Shown: positions 1-6,707 of the stretch, one piece after another
How the letters are laid out: every line of letters starts with the position of its first letter
Position numbering within the stretch: position 1 is the first letter of the stretch
NCBI GenBank assembly: GCA_002327905.1
Contig: DCUY01000108.1
Location: 15,188 to 24,685, forward strand
DNA: 9,498 bases
Reading direction: 5' to 3'
Source of the DNA: Caldifarciminota bacterium UBA2202
GTDB taxonomy: Bacteria; Hydrothermota; 32-111
Notes under the pieces: model-generated
Database searches by the model: none
Seen by the model: the letters and a program-made list of their open reading frames with translations, nothing else
Told to the model about the DNA's origin: nothing
Translations under genes and position numbers: made by a program

Positions 1-765
1 ACAGAGAGATGGAACCCTAAAATGAAGCCTTATATTTTTGCGGCAAGAAATGACATCTACATCATTGATCTTCTTAAGACAATGGAGCAGTTGAAAAAAG
101 CCCATGAAAAAATCAAGAATATAGTTGCAAACGGGGGAGAGGTTCTTTATGTCGGAACAAAAAAGCAGGCAAAGGACATAATTAAACAGGAAGCAGAATC
201 TTCCGAATCATACTTTATTTCAGAGAGATGGCTTGGCGGTCTTCTCACAAATTTCAGCACAGTCAAAAAGACAATAGAAAGATTAAAAGACTATGAAAAG
301 AAGATGACTACAGGCGGATTCAAGAATCTTACAAAAAAAGAAATTACAGGCAAAGAGAGAGAAATAGAGAAGCTGACGAGAATGTTCGGAGGAATCAAGA
401 ACATGGAGCGTCTGCCTGAAGCGATATTCATTGTTGATACAAAGAAGCATAAAATTGCAATCCATGAAGCCAATCTGATGGGTGTGCCTGTGATTGCTCT
501 TGTGGACACCAATTCTGACCCTGATTCAGTGGCAGTGCCTATTCCGGGAAATGACGATGCAATTAAATCAATAGAGATTGTCACTCAGGTGATATCCGCC
601 GCAGTCTCCGAAGGCAGGCTCATGAGAAAGGAAATCTCAATTGCCAATGAAAATGCGCGCACAGCAAGAAAACAGGACGAAAACGGATTTTCCGAAGAAG
701 TTGTAATAGAAGATGCCGAAGCAAAATCAGAAAGAATAAAAAAGACGACAAGAAGGGTTGAATAG
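1..765 (+). CDS. rpsB: 30S ribosomal protein S2, 5'-partial
   Basis: Structural protein of the small ribosomal subunit that sits between head and body and helps recruit S1. The reading frame is open from base 1: the first codons read TERWNPKM, the tail of the conserved N-terminal segment that in S2 proteins usually follows an AGVHFGHQ-like motif. About 20 residues and the true start therefore lie outside the window, and the ATG at 22 is an internal Met, not the start. 254 residues are visible. Recognisable family blocks are RWLGGLLTNF (about residues 76-85 of the visible part), the PEAIFIVDTKKHKIAIHEA block typical of S2 signature 2, and ALVDTNSDPDSV followed by IPGNDDAIKS. The last 45 or so residues are a charged, low-conservation tail, common in S2. 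It is followed after 8 bases by tsf, the usual partner. Identity is essentially certain. Confidence 0.97.
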   Translation, partial: TERWNPKMKPYIFAARNDIYIIDLLKTMEQLKKAHEKIKNIVANGGEVLYVGTKKQAKDIIKQEAESSESYFISERWLGGLLTNFSTVKKTIERLKDYEKKMTTGGFKNLTKKEITGKEREIEKLTRMFGGIKNMERLPEAIFIVDTKKHKIAIHEANLMGVPVIALVDTNSDPDSVAVPIPGNDDAIKSIEIVTQVISAAVSEGRLMRKEISIANENARTARKQDENGFSEEVVIEDAEAKSERIKKTTRRVE

Positions 766-773
766 GAGGAACA

Positions 774-1376
774 ATGGAAGTGACAATGGAAATGATCAAG
801 AGACTTAAGGAGAGAACAAGCTTGGGAATAATGGACTGCAAGAAGGCATTGCTGGAGACAGACGGAGATGAGGAGAAGGCGATTGAATATTTGAGAAAAA
901 ATGGAATTCTCAAAGCGGCAAAAAAGTCATCCAGATCTGCAAATGAAGGTGCTATCCACGCATATATTCACACGGGAAACAAGCTCGGAGTCTTGGTTGA
1001 AGTGAACTGCGAAACGGATTTTGTGGCAAAGACGCCTGATTTCATGAAAATGGTCCACCAGATAGCTGTTCATATAGCTGCCGCAGAAGTTGAGCCCATA
1101 TATGTTTCTCCGGAACAGGTTCCTGCTGATCTGATAGAAAAGGAAAAGGCAATATACATGGATCAGCTGTCAGAGACTAAAAAACCCCGGAACATCATTG
1201 AGAAAATAGTAGAGAATAAAATAAAAAAATATACTGAAGATATATCTCTGATGAGTCAGGAGTTTTTTGGATCTGAAGATAAGAAGACTGTTGCGGACTT
1301 CATTAAAGAAAACATTGCAAAATTCGGTGAAAATATAGTTGTAAGCAGGTTTGTTGTCTTTAAAATCGGAGACTAA
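774..1376 (+). CDS. tsf: Elongation factor Ts (short form)
   Basis: Guanine nucleotide exchange factor for EF-Tu in the cytoplasm. 200 residues: an N-terminal UBA-like domain (about 1-45, with ERTSLGIMDCKKAL at 13-26) and a core domain with the EF-Tu-contacting TDFV motif at 81-84 in NCETDFVAK. The C-terminal IAKFGENIVVSRF block (181-193) matches the family end. At 200 residues it is the short type, as in Thermus; the E. coli protein is about 283 residues with a second core half and a coiled coil. The start at 774 is chosen because it aligns with the family N-terminus (Met-Glu-Val-Thr then the UBA helix) and has AGGAGGA at 764-770 overlapping the rpsB stop. The Met codon at 786 is less likely. 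Lies between rpsB and pyrH, the classic order. Confidence 0.97.
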   Translation: MEVTMEMIKRLKERTSLGIMDCKKALLETDGDEEKAIEYLRKNGILKAAKKSSRSANEGAIHAYIHTGNKLGVLVEVNCETDFVAKTPDFMKMVHQIAVHIAAAEVEPIYVSPEQVPADLIEKEKAIYMDQLSETKKPRNIIEKIVENKIKKYTEDISLMSQEFFGSEDKKTVADFIKENIAKFGENIVVSRFVVFKIGD

Positions 1377-1377
1377 A

Positions 1378-2097
1378 ATGAAAGAGAGACCCAAATACAA
1401 ACGGGTGCTTCTGAAACTCTCCGGAGAGATTCTCGGTTCAAATGAGGACGGGGTCTTCTCTGAAAAATCAATAAAACCCCTCGTGGATGAAATATCCGAA
1501 GTCTATAGCATGGGTGTTGACATAGGAATAGTGATAGGCGGCGGAAATATTGTCAGGGGAACTCATCTGGAAAAGAAGCTCGGGCTTGAGAGAGTTTCAG
1601 CGGATTATTCCGGAATGCTCGCAACCGTAATAAATGGCATGGTTATGCAGGGCATGATTGAAAAGAAGAAGATAGAGACCCGCATGCTCACTGCCATAGA
1701 GATACGGCAGATTGCAGAGCCGTACATAAGAAGAAAGGCAATGTCCCACCTTGATAAGAGAAGAATAGTGATATTTACAGCAGGCACAGGCAATCCGTTT
1801 TTCACCACTGACACTGCCGCGGTGCTGAGAGCCACCGAAATAGGAGCAGAGGTTCTTCTCAAGGGAACAAAAGTGGACGGAGTCTTCAATCTTGACCCGG
1901 CCAATAATAAGAACGCAAAGATGTATGAAGAGATTAAATACGCTCATGTTCTGAATGATGAGCTTAATGTCATGGATATGACTGCAATAACCCTCAGCAA
2001 AGAGAACAAACTTCCTATAATAGTCTTCAATATTATGAAGAGCGGTAATTTCATGAAAATAATAAAAGGACAAAAAGTCGGCACTTTAGTGTCATAA
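1378..2097 (+). CDS. pyrH: UMP kinase
   Basis: Phosphorylates UMP to UDP with ATP in pyrimidine nucleotide synthesis. It belongs to the amino acid kinase fold, is hexameric, and in the family is typically controlled by GTP and UTP. 239 residues, the normal length. Motifs: KLSGE at 13-17 (phosphate binding), VIGGGNIVRG at 52-61, ADYSGMLATVIN at 76-87 with the UMP-site Asp77, GTGNPFFTTDTAA at 136-148, and VDGVFNLDP at 166-174. The ATG at 1378 lies one base after the tsf stop and has GGAGA at 1368-1372. A longer reading from TTG at 1351 would overlap tsf by 26 bases and add nine residues absent from family members, so it was rejected. A small variation is Ser in DYSGM where Met is usual. Functional assignment is secure. 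Confidence 0.96.
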   Translation: MKERPKYKRVLLKLSGEILGSNEDGVFSEKSIKPLVDEISEVYSMGVDIGIVIGGGNIVRGTHLEKKLGLERVSADYSGMLATVINGMVMQGMIEKKKIETRMLTAIEIRQIAEPYIRRKAMSHLDKRRIVIFTAGTGNPFFTTDTAAVLRATEIGAEVLLKGTKVDGVFNLDPANNKNAKMYEEIKYAHVLNDELNVMDMTAITLSKENKLPIIVFNIMKSGNFMKIIKGQKVGTLVS

Positions 2098-2106
2098 GGG
2101 GGAAAT

Positions 2107-2664
2107 ATGCCAGAAAAAGTTATTAAAGATACTGATAACAACATGAAGAAGGCAGTAGAGGCTTTCAAAGGAGAATTGTCAAAAATCCGCACAGGAAAGG
2201 CTTCTCCCACTCTTCTCGACGGAATTTTCGTTGAGTATTACTCTGTGAAGACTCCGCTGAATCAAGTATCAACGATATCCACGCCGGAACCGAGGCTTAT
2301 AGTCATACAGCCTTGGGACAAGAGTGTTCTCGGAGAAATAGAGAAAGAGATACTCAAAGCAAACATTGGGCTTACTCCGTCAAATGACGGAAATGTAATA
2401 AGACTTGCAGTCCCGCCTTTGACTGAGGAGAGGCGCCATGAAATAGTCAAGACCCTCAAAAAGCTTGCAGAGGACAGCAGAGTCTCAATCAGGCAGATAA
2501 GAAGAGAGGCAATTGACAGATTGAAGGCATTGAAGAAAGACGGCAAGCTTCCTGAAGATGATGAAGAACGTCTTGAGAGAGAGATGCAGAAGGCAACTGA
2601 CAAAGAAATAGCTGAGATAGACCAGCTTCTCGAAAAGAAGGAAAAGGAAATTCTCGAACTGTGA
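2107..2664 (+). CDS. frr: Ribosome recycling factor
   Basis: With EF-G, splits post-termination ribosomes. 185 residues, the family's standard length. The N-terminal helix carries KIRTGKASPTLLDGI (27-41). The beta domain II carries PLNQVSTISTPEPRLIVIQPWDKS. The hinge and domain I helices carry PPLTEERRHEIVK (104-116) and RVSIRQIRREAID (125-137), with the conserved Arg-rich face used to bind the ribosome. Start ATG 2107 has AGGGGGA at 2097-2103 directly after the pyrH stop. The TGA stop overlaps a GTG that can start uppS (GTGA, 2661-2664), suggesting coupling. Nothing is missing or unusual. Confidence 0.97.
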   Translation: MPEKVIKDTDNNMKKAVEAFKGELSKIRTGKASPTLLDGIFVEYYSVKTPLNQVSTISTPEPRLIVIQPWDKSVLGEIEKEILKANIGLTPSNDGNVIRLAVPPLTEERRHEIVKTLKKLAEDSRVSIRQIRREAIDRLKALKKDGKLPEDDEERLEREMQKATDKEIAEIDQLLEKKEKEILEL

Positions 2665-3401
2665 AGGCAAGCCTGGACTCTCTAATAAATGCAAAGGAGT
2701 CTTCTTTGAAACTCCCTATTCATGTAGCCATTGTTATGGATGGAAACGGAAGGTGGGCTCGGGAGAGAGGAAAGAACAGAATCTTCGGGCATAAAAAGGG
2801 AGTCGAATCGGTAAGAAAAATAATCAAGCATTCTTCGAATCTTAATATAAAATATCTTACTCTATTTTCATTCTCAACTGAAAATTGGAACAGGCCTAAA
2901 AGAGAGGTAGATGCTCTGATGAAGCTCTTCGTCCAGCTTCTTGCAAAAGAGATTCCCGAGCTTTATAAAAATAATGTGAAGGTTATTTTCACCGGCAGGA
3001 AGACCAGACTTTCAAGGGATCTTCTTGATAAGATGGAGAATGCCGAGCAGGTTACGAAACATAACACGGGTCTCACTCTTGTTTTTGCATTCGATTATGG
3101 CGGAAGACAGGAGATAATCGATACCTGCATTGAAATTTGCAAAAAATTGAAGAGCCAGCAATTGGATTTTCTTGATACTGAAGAATTTTCAAAACATCTT
3201 TACCTGCCGCAAATACCGGATCCTGATTTGATTATCAGAACAAGCGGTGAATTCAGATTTTCAAATTTTCTTTTATGGGAGGCCGCATATTCGGAATTGT
3301 ATTTTTCAGATGTATTGTGGCCCGATTATGATGAAAATGAATTTGATAAAGCATTGAAAAATTATGCTGAAAGGGAAAGAAGATTTGGAAAAGTTAAATA
3401 A
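2661..3401 (+). CDS. uppS: Isoprenyl transferase (undecaprenyl diphosphate synthase type)
   Basis: Cis-prenyltransferase that condenses isopentenyl diphosphate units onto farnesyl diphosphate to make the C55 carrier lipid for peptidoglycan and other wall polymers. 246 residues from GTG 2661. MDGNGRWA at 26-33 carries the catalytic Asp27. FSTENWNRP at 71-79, DYGGR at 145-149 (more often NYGGR) and IIRTSGEFRFSNFLLWEAA at 191-209 are the other conserved regions, ending in RERRFGKVK. The start is uncertain. GTG 2661 overlaps the frr stop but has only a weak, distant AAGGAAA (2644-2650). TTG 2706 has AGGAG at 2695-2699 with six bases between and gives the common N-terminus Met-Lys-Leu-Pro. Chain length of the product cannot be read from sequence alone. 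Confidence 0.95.
   Translation: MKASLDSLINAKESSLKLPIHVAIVMDGNGRWARERGKNRIFGHKKGVESVRKIIKHSSNLNIKYLTLFSFSTENWNRPKREVDALMKLFVQLLAKEIPELYKNNVKVIFTGRKTRLSRDLLDKMENAEQVTKHNTGLTLVFAFDYGGRQEIIDTCIEICKKLKSQQLDFLDTEEFSKHLYLPQIPDPDLIIRTSGEFRFSNFLLWEAAYSELYFSDVLWPDYDENEFDKALKNYAERERRFGKVK
2695..2708 (+). promoter_or_regulatory. Internal ribosome-binding site and TTG, alternative uppS start
   Basis: AGGAG at 2695-2699 is followed after six bases by an in-frame TTG (2706-2708). Starting here gives a 231-residue UppS beginning Met-Lys-Leu-Pro-Ile-His, directly ahead of the catalytic MDGNGRWA block. The upstream GTG at 2661 has the GTGA overlap but a poor Shine-Dalgarno match. Both could be used; the sequence does not decide. 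Confidence 0.45.
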
Positions 3402-4224
3402 GTCGAATTTATTTTTTCGGCTGTTGACATCAGTTGCATTTGTCCCGTTTTTTCTTGCAATTTTTGACTATGGCTCATATCCTTTTTTATTTCTAATACT
3501 CGGTATAATTGGAATAATGGCTTATGAATTCTTTTATCTGCTTAGAGAGAAGAATCTTCAGCCGTATTTAAAAGCAGGAGTAATCGCCTCTGTAGTATTG
3601 GGTTTTATTATGTATTACTCTTCCGCTCTCTTTACGTACTTTCTCATCACGCTCTTAATAATGTTTGTAACTGTGGGGGAATTGAGAAGAAAAGACAAAG
3701 GCAAATCAATTATTTATATGTCATCAACCACATTCGGAGTAATATATACAGGTTGGCTCGGCGGACACATGCTTCTCGTGAGGCAATTCAGCGAAACAAA
3801 TCTCTATTCCGGCATTTTGATATATCTTCCTTTTCTAATGATATGGATGGCTGACACAGGAGCGTTTTTTCTCGGAAGCCTCTTCGGCAGACATAAAATA
3901 ATTCCTCAGATTTCACCGTCTAAATCCTATGAAGGGCTTGTAGGAGGCATGCTGTTTTCGTTTTTGTCCGGATTAGGGTTCATGAAGCTTTGGGCGCCTT
4001 TTCTTTCTGTGATTGACATTCTCTTTCTGTCACTCATAGCGGTAATAGCAGGGCTTTGCGGCGATTTGGTGGAATCAGCAATGAAGAGGGATGCAAATAT
4101 AAAGGACATTTCCTCCTTTCTTCCGGGCCACGGCGGAGTTCTTGACAGATTCGACTCAATACTCTTTGCTCTTCCTCTCTTCTACTATTATTTTGTGTTT
4201 TTCCTGAAGGGAAGAATCTCATGA
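3364..4224 (+). CDS. cdsA: Phosphatidate cytidylyltransferase (CDP-diacylglycerol synthase)
   Basis: Integral membrane enzyme that activates phosphatidic acid with CTP to CDP-diacylglycerol, the branch point for phospholipid head groups. 286 residues from ATG 3364. It has about eight hydrophobic segments, beginning near residues 15-35, 40-60 and 70-100. The C-terminal third carries ADTGAFFLGSLFGRHK (163-178), ISPSKSYEG (183-191), and the family signature at 238-264: SAMKRD, then KD, PGHGG (254-258) and LDRFD (260-264), with its metal-binding acidic residues present. ATG 3364 overlaps uppS by 38 bases and has no visible Shine-Dalgarno. TTG 3385 (279 residues, AAGGG at 3371-3375) would reduce the overlap and is an equal alternative. 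The TGA overlaps the dxr ATG (ATGA). Confidence 0.94.
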   Translation: MLKGKEDLEKLNKSNLFFRLLTSVAFVPFFLAIFDYGSYPFLFLILGIIGIMAYEFFYLLREKNLQPYLKAGVIASVVLGFIMYYSSALFTYFLITLLIMFVTVGELRRKDKGKSIIYMSSTTFGVIYTGWLGGHMLLVRQFSETNLYSGILIYLPFLMIWMADTGAFFLGSLFGRHKIIPQISPSKSYEGLVGGMLFSFLSGLGFMKLWAPFLSVIDILFLSLIAVIAGLCGDLVESAMKRDANIKDISSFLPGHGGVLDRFDSILFALPLFYYYFVFFLKGRIS

Positions 4225-5351
4225 AAAAAATTCTCATTCTCGGCGCAACAGGCTCCATAGGAATGTCAACATTAAAGATTATAAAGAGGTACCCGGAATA
4301 TTTTAAAATAGTGGGAGTGACAGCATTCTCAAATGAAGAGAGGCTAAAGCGGATAATGTCGGATTTTAATGTAAAATCAGGCGGACTTAAATCGAAGAAT
4401 ATTTTGTATCGCGGAAATAAAATTGAAAAAAGAACTGATGACATAAATGAAATACTTGCTGAAGATCTTGATTATGATATTGTAGTCAACGGACTTGTCG
4501 GTTCAATAGGGTTCCCTCCGACTCTTATTGCAATTGAGAGGGGAAAGATTATCGCTCTTGCAAATAAAGAGACAATAGTGGCATACGGGCAGATAATCAA
4601 GAAAGCTCTGAAAAAGAATCCTAAATCTCAAATAAGGCCTGTGGATTCGGAGCATTCCGCTCTGTGGCAACTGCTTGATAAAATTGACAGAAGAGAGCTT
4701 GAGAAATGTTACATCACAGCGTCAGGAGGAGTTCCGTTCAAGAAAAAAACGGATGTGCTTTCATTGGCCGATGTCTTGAATCATCCCACTTGGTCAATGG
4801 GGAAGAAGGTCACTGTTGATTCATCTACTATGGTGAATAAAGGACTTGAAGTGATTGAAGCATGCAATCTCTTTAATCTCAAACCCGAGCAGATAGGAGT
4901 TCTGATTCATCCGCAGTCGATAATACATGCGGCCGTGCTTTTGAAAGACGGAACATACATGGCTCATATGGCAATTCCTGACATGGTTCTTCCAATATCG
5001 TACGCTCTCTTTTATCCTTTCAGACCGAAAGAGATGCTGATTGGAAAGATTAAGGAAAAGGAAAATTATGACCTCACTCTTCATGCAATTGATGCTGATA
5101 AATATCTGTCCATAAAACTTGCGTATTCTGCTCTTGACAGACAGATGACATTTCCCGCAGTATACAATGCGGCAAATGAGGGGGCAGTCTCTCTGTTTTT
5201 AAAAGAAAGAATTCAATTCAAGGATATCGTGGCGATTATTGATAAGGTTATGAAGGAACATTCTCCGAAGGGCAGAATCAGCATACAAAATATTCGTGAG
5301 AGTGAAATCTGGGCTAAAAAACGCGCTATTGAAATAGGAGAAAAATTATGA
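4221..5351 (+). CDS. dxr: 1-deoxy-D-xylulose 5-phosphate reductoisomerase
   Basis: Converts DXP to 2-C-methyl-D-erythritol 4-phosphate with NADPH and a divalent metal, the committed step of the MEP isoprenoid pathway, which supplies the substrates for UppS. 376 residues. The N-terminal Rossmann motif GATGSIG is at 8-14 and ANKE at 114-117. Metal ligands Asp142 and Glu144 lie in PVDSEHSALWQ, the third metal ligand Glu210 in VDSSTMVNKGLE, and substrate residues Ser201, Asn206 and Lys207 are also there. HPTWSMG at 188-194 and IHPQSIIH at 229-236 complete the core. These pairings come from comparison with the E. coli enzyme from memory. The flexible loop after ASGG (167-170) reads VPFKKK instead of PFR and looks about three residues shorter overall. 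Start ATG 4221 overlaps the cdsA stop and has AAGGGA at 4207-4212. Confidence 0.96.
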   Translation: MKKILILGATGSIGMSTLKIIKRYPEYFKIVGVTAFSNEERLKRIMSDFNVKSGGLKSKNILYRGNKIEKRTDDINEILAEDLDYDIVVNGLVGSIGFPPTLIAIERGKIIALANKETIVAYGQIIKKALKKNPKSQIRPVDSEHSALWQLLDKIDRRELEKCYITASGGVPFKKKTDVLSLADVLNHPTWSMGKKVTVDSSTMVNKGLEVIEACNLFNLKPEQIGVLIHPQSIIHAAVLLKDGTYMAHMAIPDMVLPISYALFYPFRPKEMLIGKIKEKENYDLTLHAIDADKYLSIKLAYSALDRQMTFPAVYNAANEGAVSLFLKERIQFKDIVAIIDKVMKEHSPKGRISIQNIRESEIWAKKRAIEIGEKL

Positions 5352-6619
5352 CTTTGATATATATGATCATCACACTCGGAATAATGGTTATAGTGCACGA
5401 ATTGGGGCATTTTCTTGTTGCTAAATTGTTTAAAATAGGAGTCCCCGTATTTTCAATCGGAATGGGCAAACGTTTATTCGGAATTACAAAGAACGGAACC
5501 GACTATAGAGTTTCTTTAATGCCATTCGGAGGATATGTGCATCTTAAAGGAATGGAGACATTTGAACAGGGTGAGAAAGACGATGATGATTTTATGGTGA
5601 AACATCCTCTCAAAAGAATCGCAGTGATATTCTCGGGTCCGTTTGCCAATTTTATTCTTTCATTTATTCTTCTTTTCATTATGACTCTTGCATTCGGAGT
5701 CTCTTATATGCCGAATACTCCTGTTTATTCAATCGCTTCTCCGTATGATTCATTATTTTTAAGGGGCGACTTTATAGAATCAGTTAATGGAAACGATATT
5801 AAGTATTATATTGATATTTTCAAATATCTAAAACCGAATGAAATCAATAATATTTCAATATTAAGAGACGGAGCGGACAAGGAAGTGGCATTTAAGCTGG
5901 ACAAACCTGACTCATTCCTCATTTATCCTGAAATAAGCACAAAAGTGGGAATGGTATCTCCGGGAAGTCCTGCCGAAAAGTCCGGAATAATGAAAAATGA
6001 CATAATTCTTGCTATTGATACTCTTAATATCAAAACATGGCAGGAGATGTCGGAAATAATCAAACAGAGCTATGATATTTCATTGTCAATCAAGATAGAA
6101 AGAGGAGCGGATACCCTCCTTTTAAGTGTAATTCCGGAAAAGAAGGAACAGCAGGACGGAGATTCAACAATGTATTATGGAGTAGTGGGAATCGGATACT
6201 CAAGCGAACTTATGAAGCCTGGATTCAAACAGGGAATCTCTTTGACAATTGAGAGAGTGAATTACATTGCTTCGTCAATTGTGAAATTTCTTGCACAGCT
6301 CTTTACCGGAAAAATGTCCGTTAAAAATCTCGGCGGTCCCATATCAATATACACTATGACCGGAGAGAGTCTGAAGTGGGGATTTGATTCATTCCTTGCT
6401 TTTGTGGCATTCTTCTCATTGAATTTATTCATATTCAATTTGATTCCTTTTCCTCCTCTTGACGGTTCGTATATTCTGATATTCCTTTTTGAGCTATTTA
6501 CAAAGAAGAGAGCAACAACCAAATTCATGAATATATACCAGCAGATTGGATTTGTCACATTGATGCTTCTTATTGTGTTGGTCTCTTTCAATGATATATT
6601 AAGAATTGTAATGAAATGA
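5348..6619 (+). CDS. rseP: RIP metalloprotease RseP (site-2 protease, M50 family)
   Basis: Intramembrane zinc protease that cleaves transmembrane segments of anti-sigma factors or remnant signal peptides in envelope stress signalling. 423 residues. The first membrane segment carries the zinc/catalytic motif HELGH at 17-21. FGGYVHLKG (60-68) follows, then a second hydrophobic segment at about 90-118. A degenerate PDZ-like stretch spans roughly 120-185 and a clearer PDZ domain roughly 192-262 (GMVSPGSPAEKSGI). The LGGPISI motif is at 328-334, and the late membrane segment carries NLIPFPPLDG at 364-373, whose Asp372 is the third zinc ligand. Start ATG 5348 overlaps the dxr TGA (ATGA) with AGGAGA at 5336-5341. 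The substrate is unknown; no sigma or anti-sigma gene is in the window. It is the last gene of the cluster. Confidence 0.95.
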   Translation: MTLIYMIITLGIMVIVHELGHFLVAKLFKIGVPVFSIGMGKRLFGITKNGTDYRVSLMPFGGYVHLKGMETFEQGEKDDDDFMVKHPLKRIAVIFSGPFANFILSFILLFIMTLAFGVSYMPNTPVYSIASPYDSLFLRGDFIESVNGNDIKYYIDIFKYLKPNEINNISILRDGADKEVAFKLDKPDSFLIYPEISTKVGMVSPGSPAEKSGIMKNDIILAIDTLNIKTWQEMSEIIKQSYDISLSIKIERGADTLLLSVIPEKKEQQDGDSTMYYGVVGIGYSSELMKPGFKQGISLTIERVNYIASSIVKFLAQLFTGKMSVKNLGGPISIYTMTGESLKWGFDSFLAFVAFFSLNLFIFNLIPFPPLDGSYILIFLFELFTKKRATTKFMNIYQQIGFVTLMLLIVLVSFNDILRIVMK

Positions 6620-6623
6620 AAAC

Positions 6624-6687
6624 AGAACAAATCAAAGTGGGGCAAAAAGCATCATTTGATTTCATTGCCTAAAAAGGCAATTGTTCT
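6624..6687 (+). promoter_or_regulatory. Putative structured RNA element upstream of the protease gene
   Basis: The 88-base gap after rseP holds several complementary segments. An outer pair is AGAACAA (6624-6630) with TTGTTCT (6681-6687). Inside it, ATCAAA (6631-6636) pairs with TTTGAT (6655-6660), extended by a weaker inner stem closing on an AAAAA loop. ATTGCCT (6664-6670) pairs with AGGCAAT (6675-6681) on an AAAA loop. Together they could fold as a three-way junction ending eight bases before the Shine-Dalgarno, with one shared base between two stems. It could be a leader element, a weak terminator of the upstream operon (tail TTGTTCT is only partly T), or chance in AT-rich DNA. I do not recognise a riboswitch class. 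Confidence 0.35.
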
Positions 6688-6693
6688 ATAATA

Positions 6694-6701
6694 AAGGAGA
6701 G
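6694..6701 (+). promoter_or_regulatory. Strong ribosome-binding site deciding the protease start
   Basis: AAGGAGAG lies six bases before ATG 6708. It fixes the start there rather than at an in-frame TTG at 6681, because only the 6708 start places a basic n-region and hydrophobic core (MKIRNTFIIL onward) at the very N-terminus. Confidence 0.8.
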
Positions 6702-6707
6702 TTGAAA

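Noticed and set aside
22..24. ATG at 22 as the rpsB start
   Set aside because: The upstream codons from base 1 are in frame and read TERWNPK, a conserved S2 segment, so the gene begins before the window.
1351..1377. TTG at 1351 as the pyrH start
   Set aside because: It overlaps tsf and adds nine residues atypical of UMP kinase, while ATG 1378 has a good ribosome-binding site and gives normal length.
1597..2073. Long minus-strand open frame (158 codons) opposite pyrH
   Set aside because: It is the antisense shadow of a highly conserved gene, Cys/His/Tyr-rich in an unnatural way, with no start signal.
6664..6687. Intrinsic terminator after rseP
   Set aside because: The 7-bp stem is only moderately stable and the tail TTGTTCT is a poor T-tract; kept only as part of the structured element.
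6665..6692. Promoter TTGCCT-16-TATAAT for the protease gene
   Set aside because: The -10 is perfect, but transcription would start near 6699, inside the Shine-Dalgarno at 6694-6701, and the -35 lies in a hairpin. Not annotated, though TATAAT itself is real.
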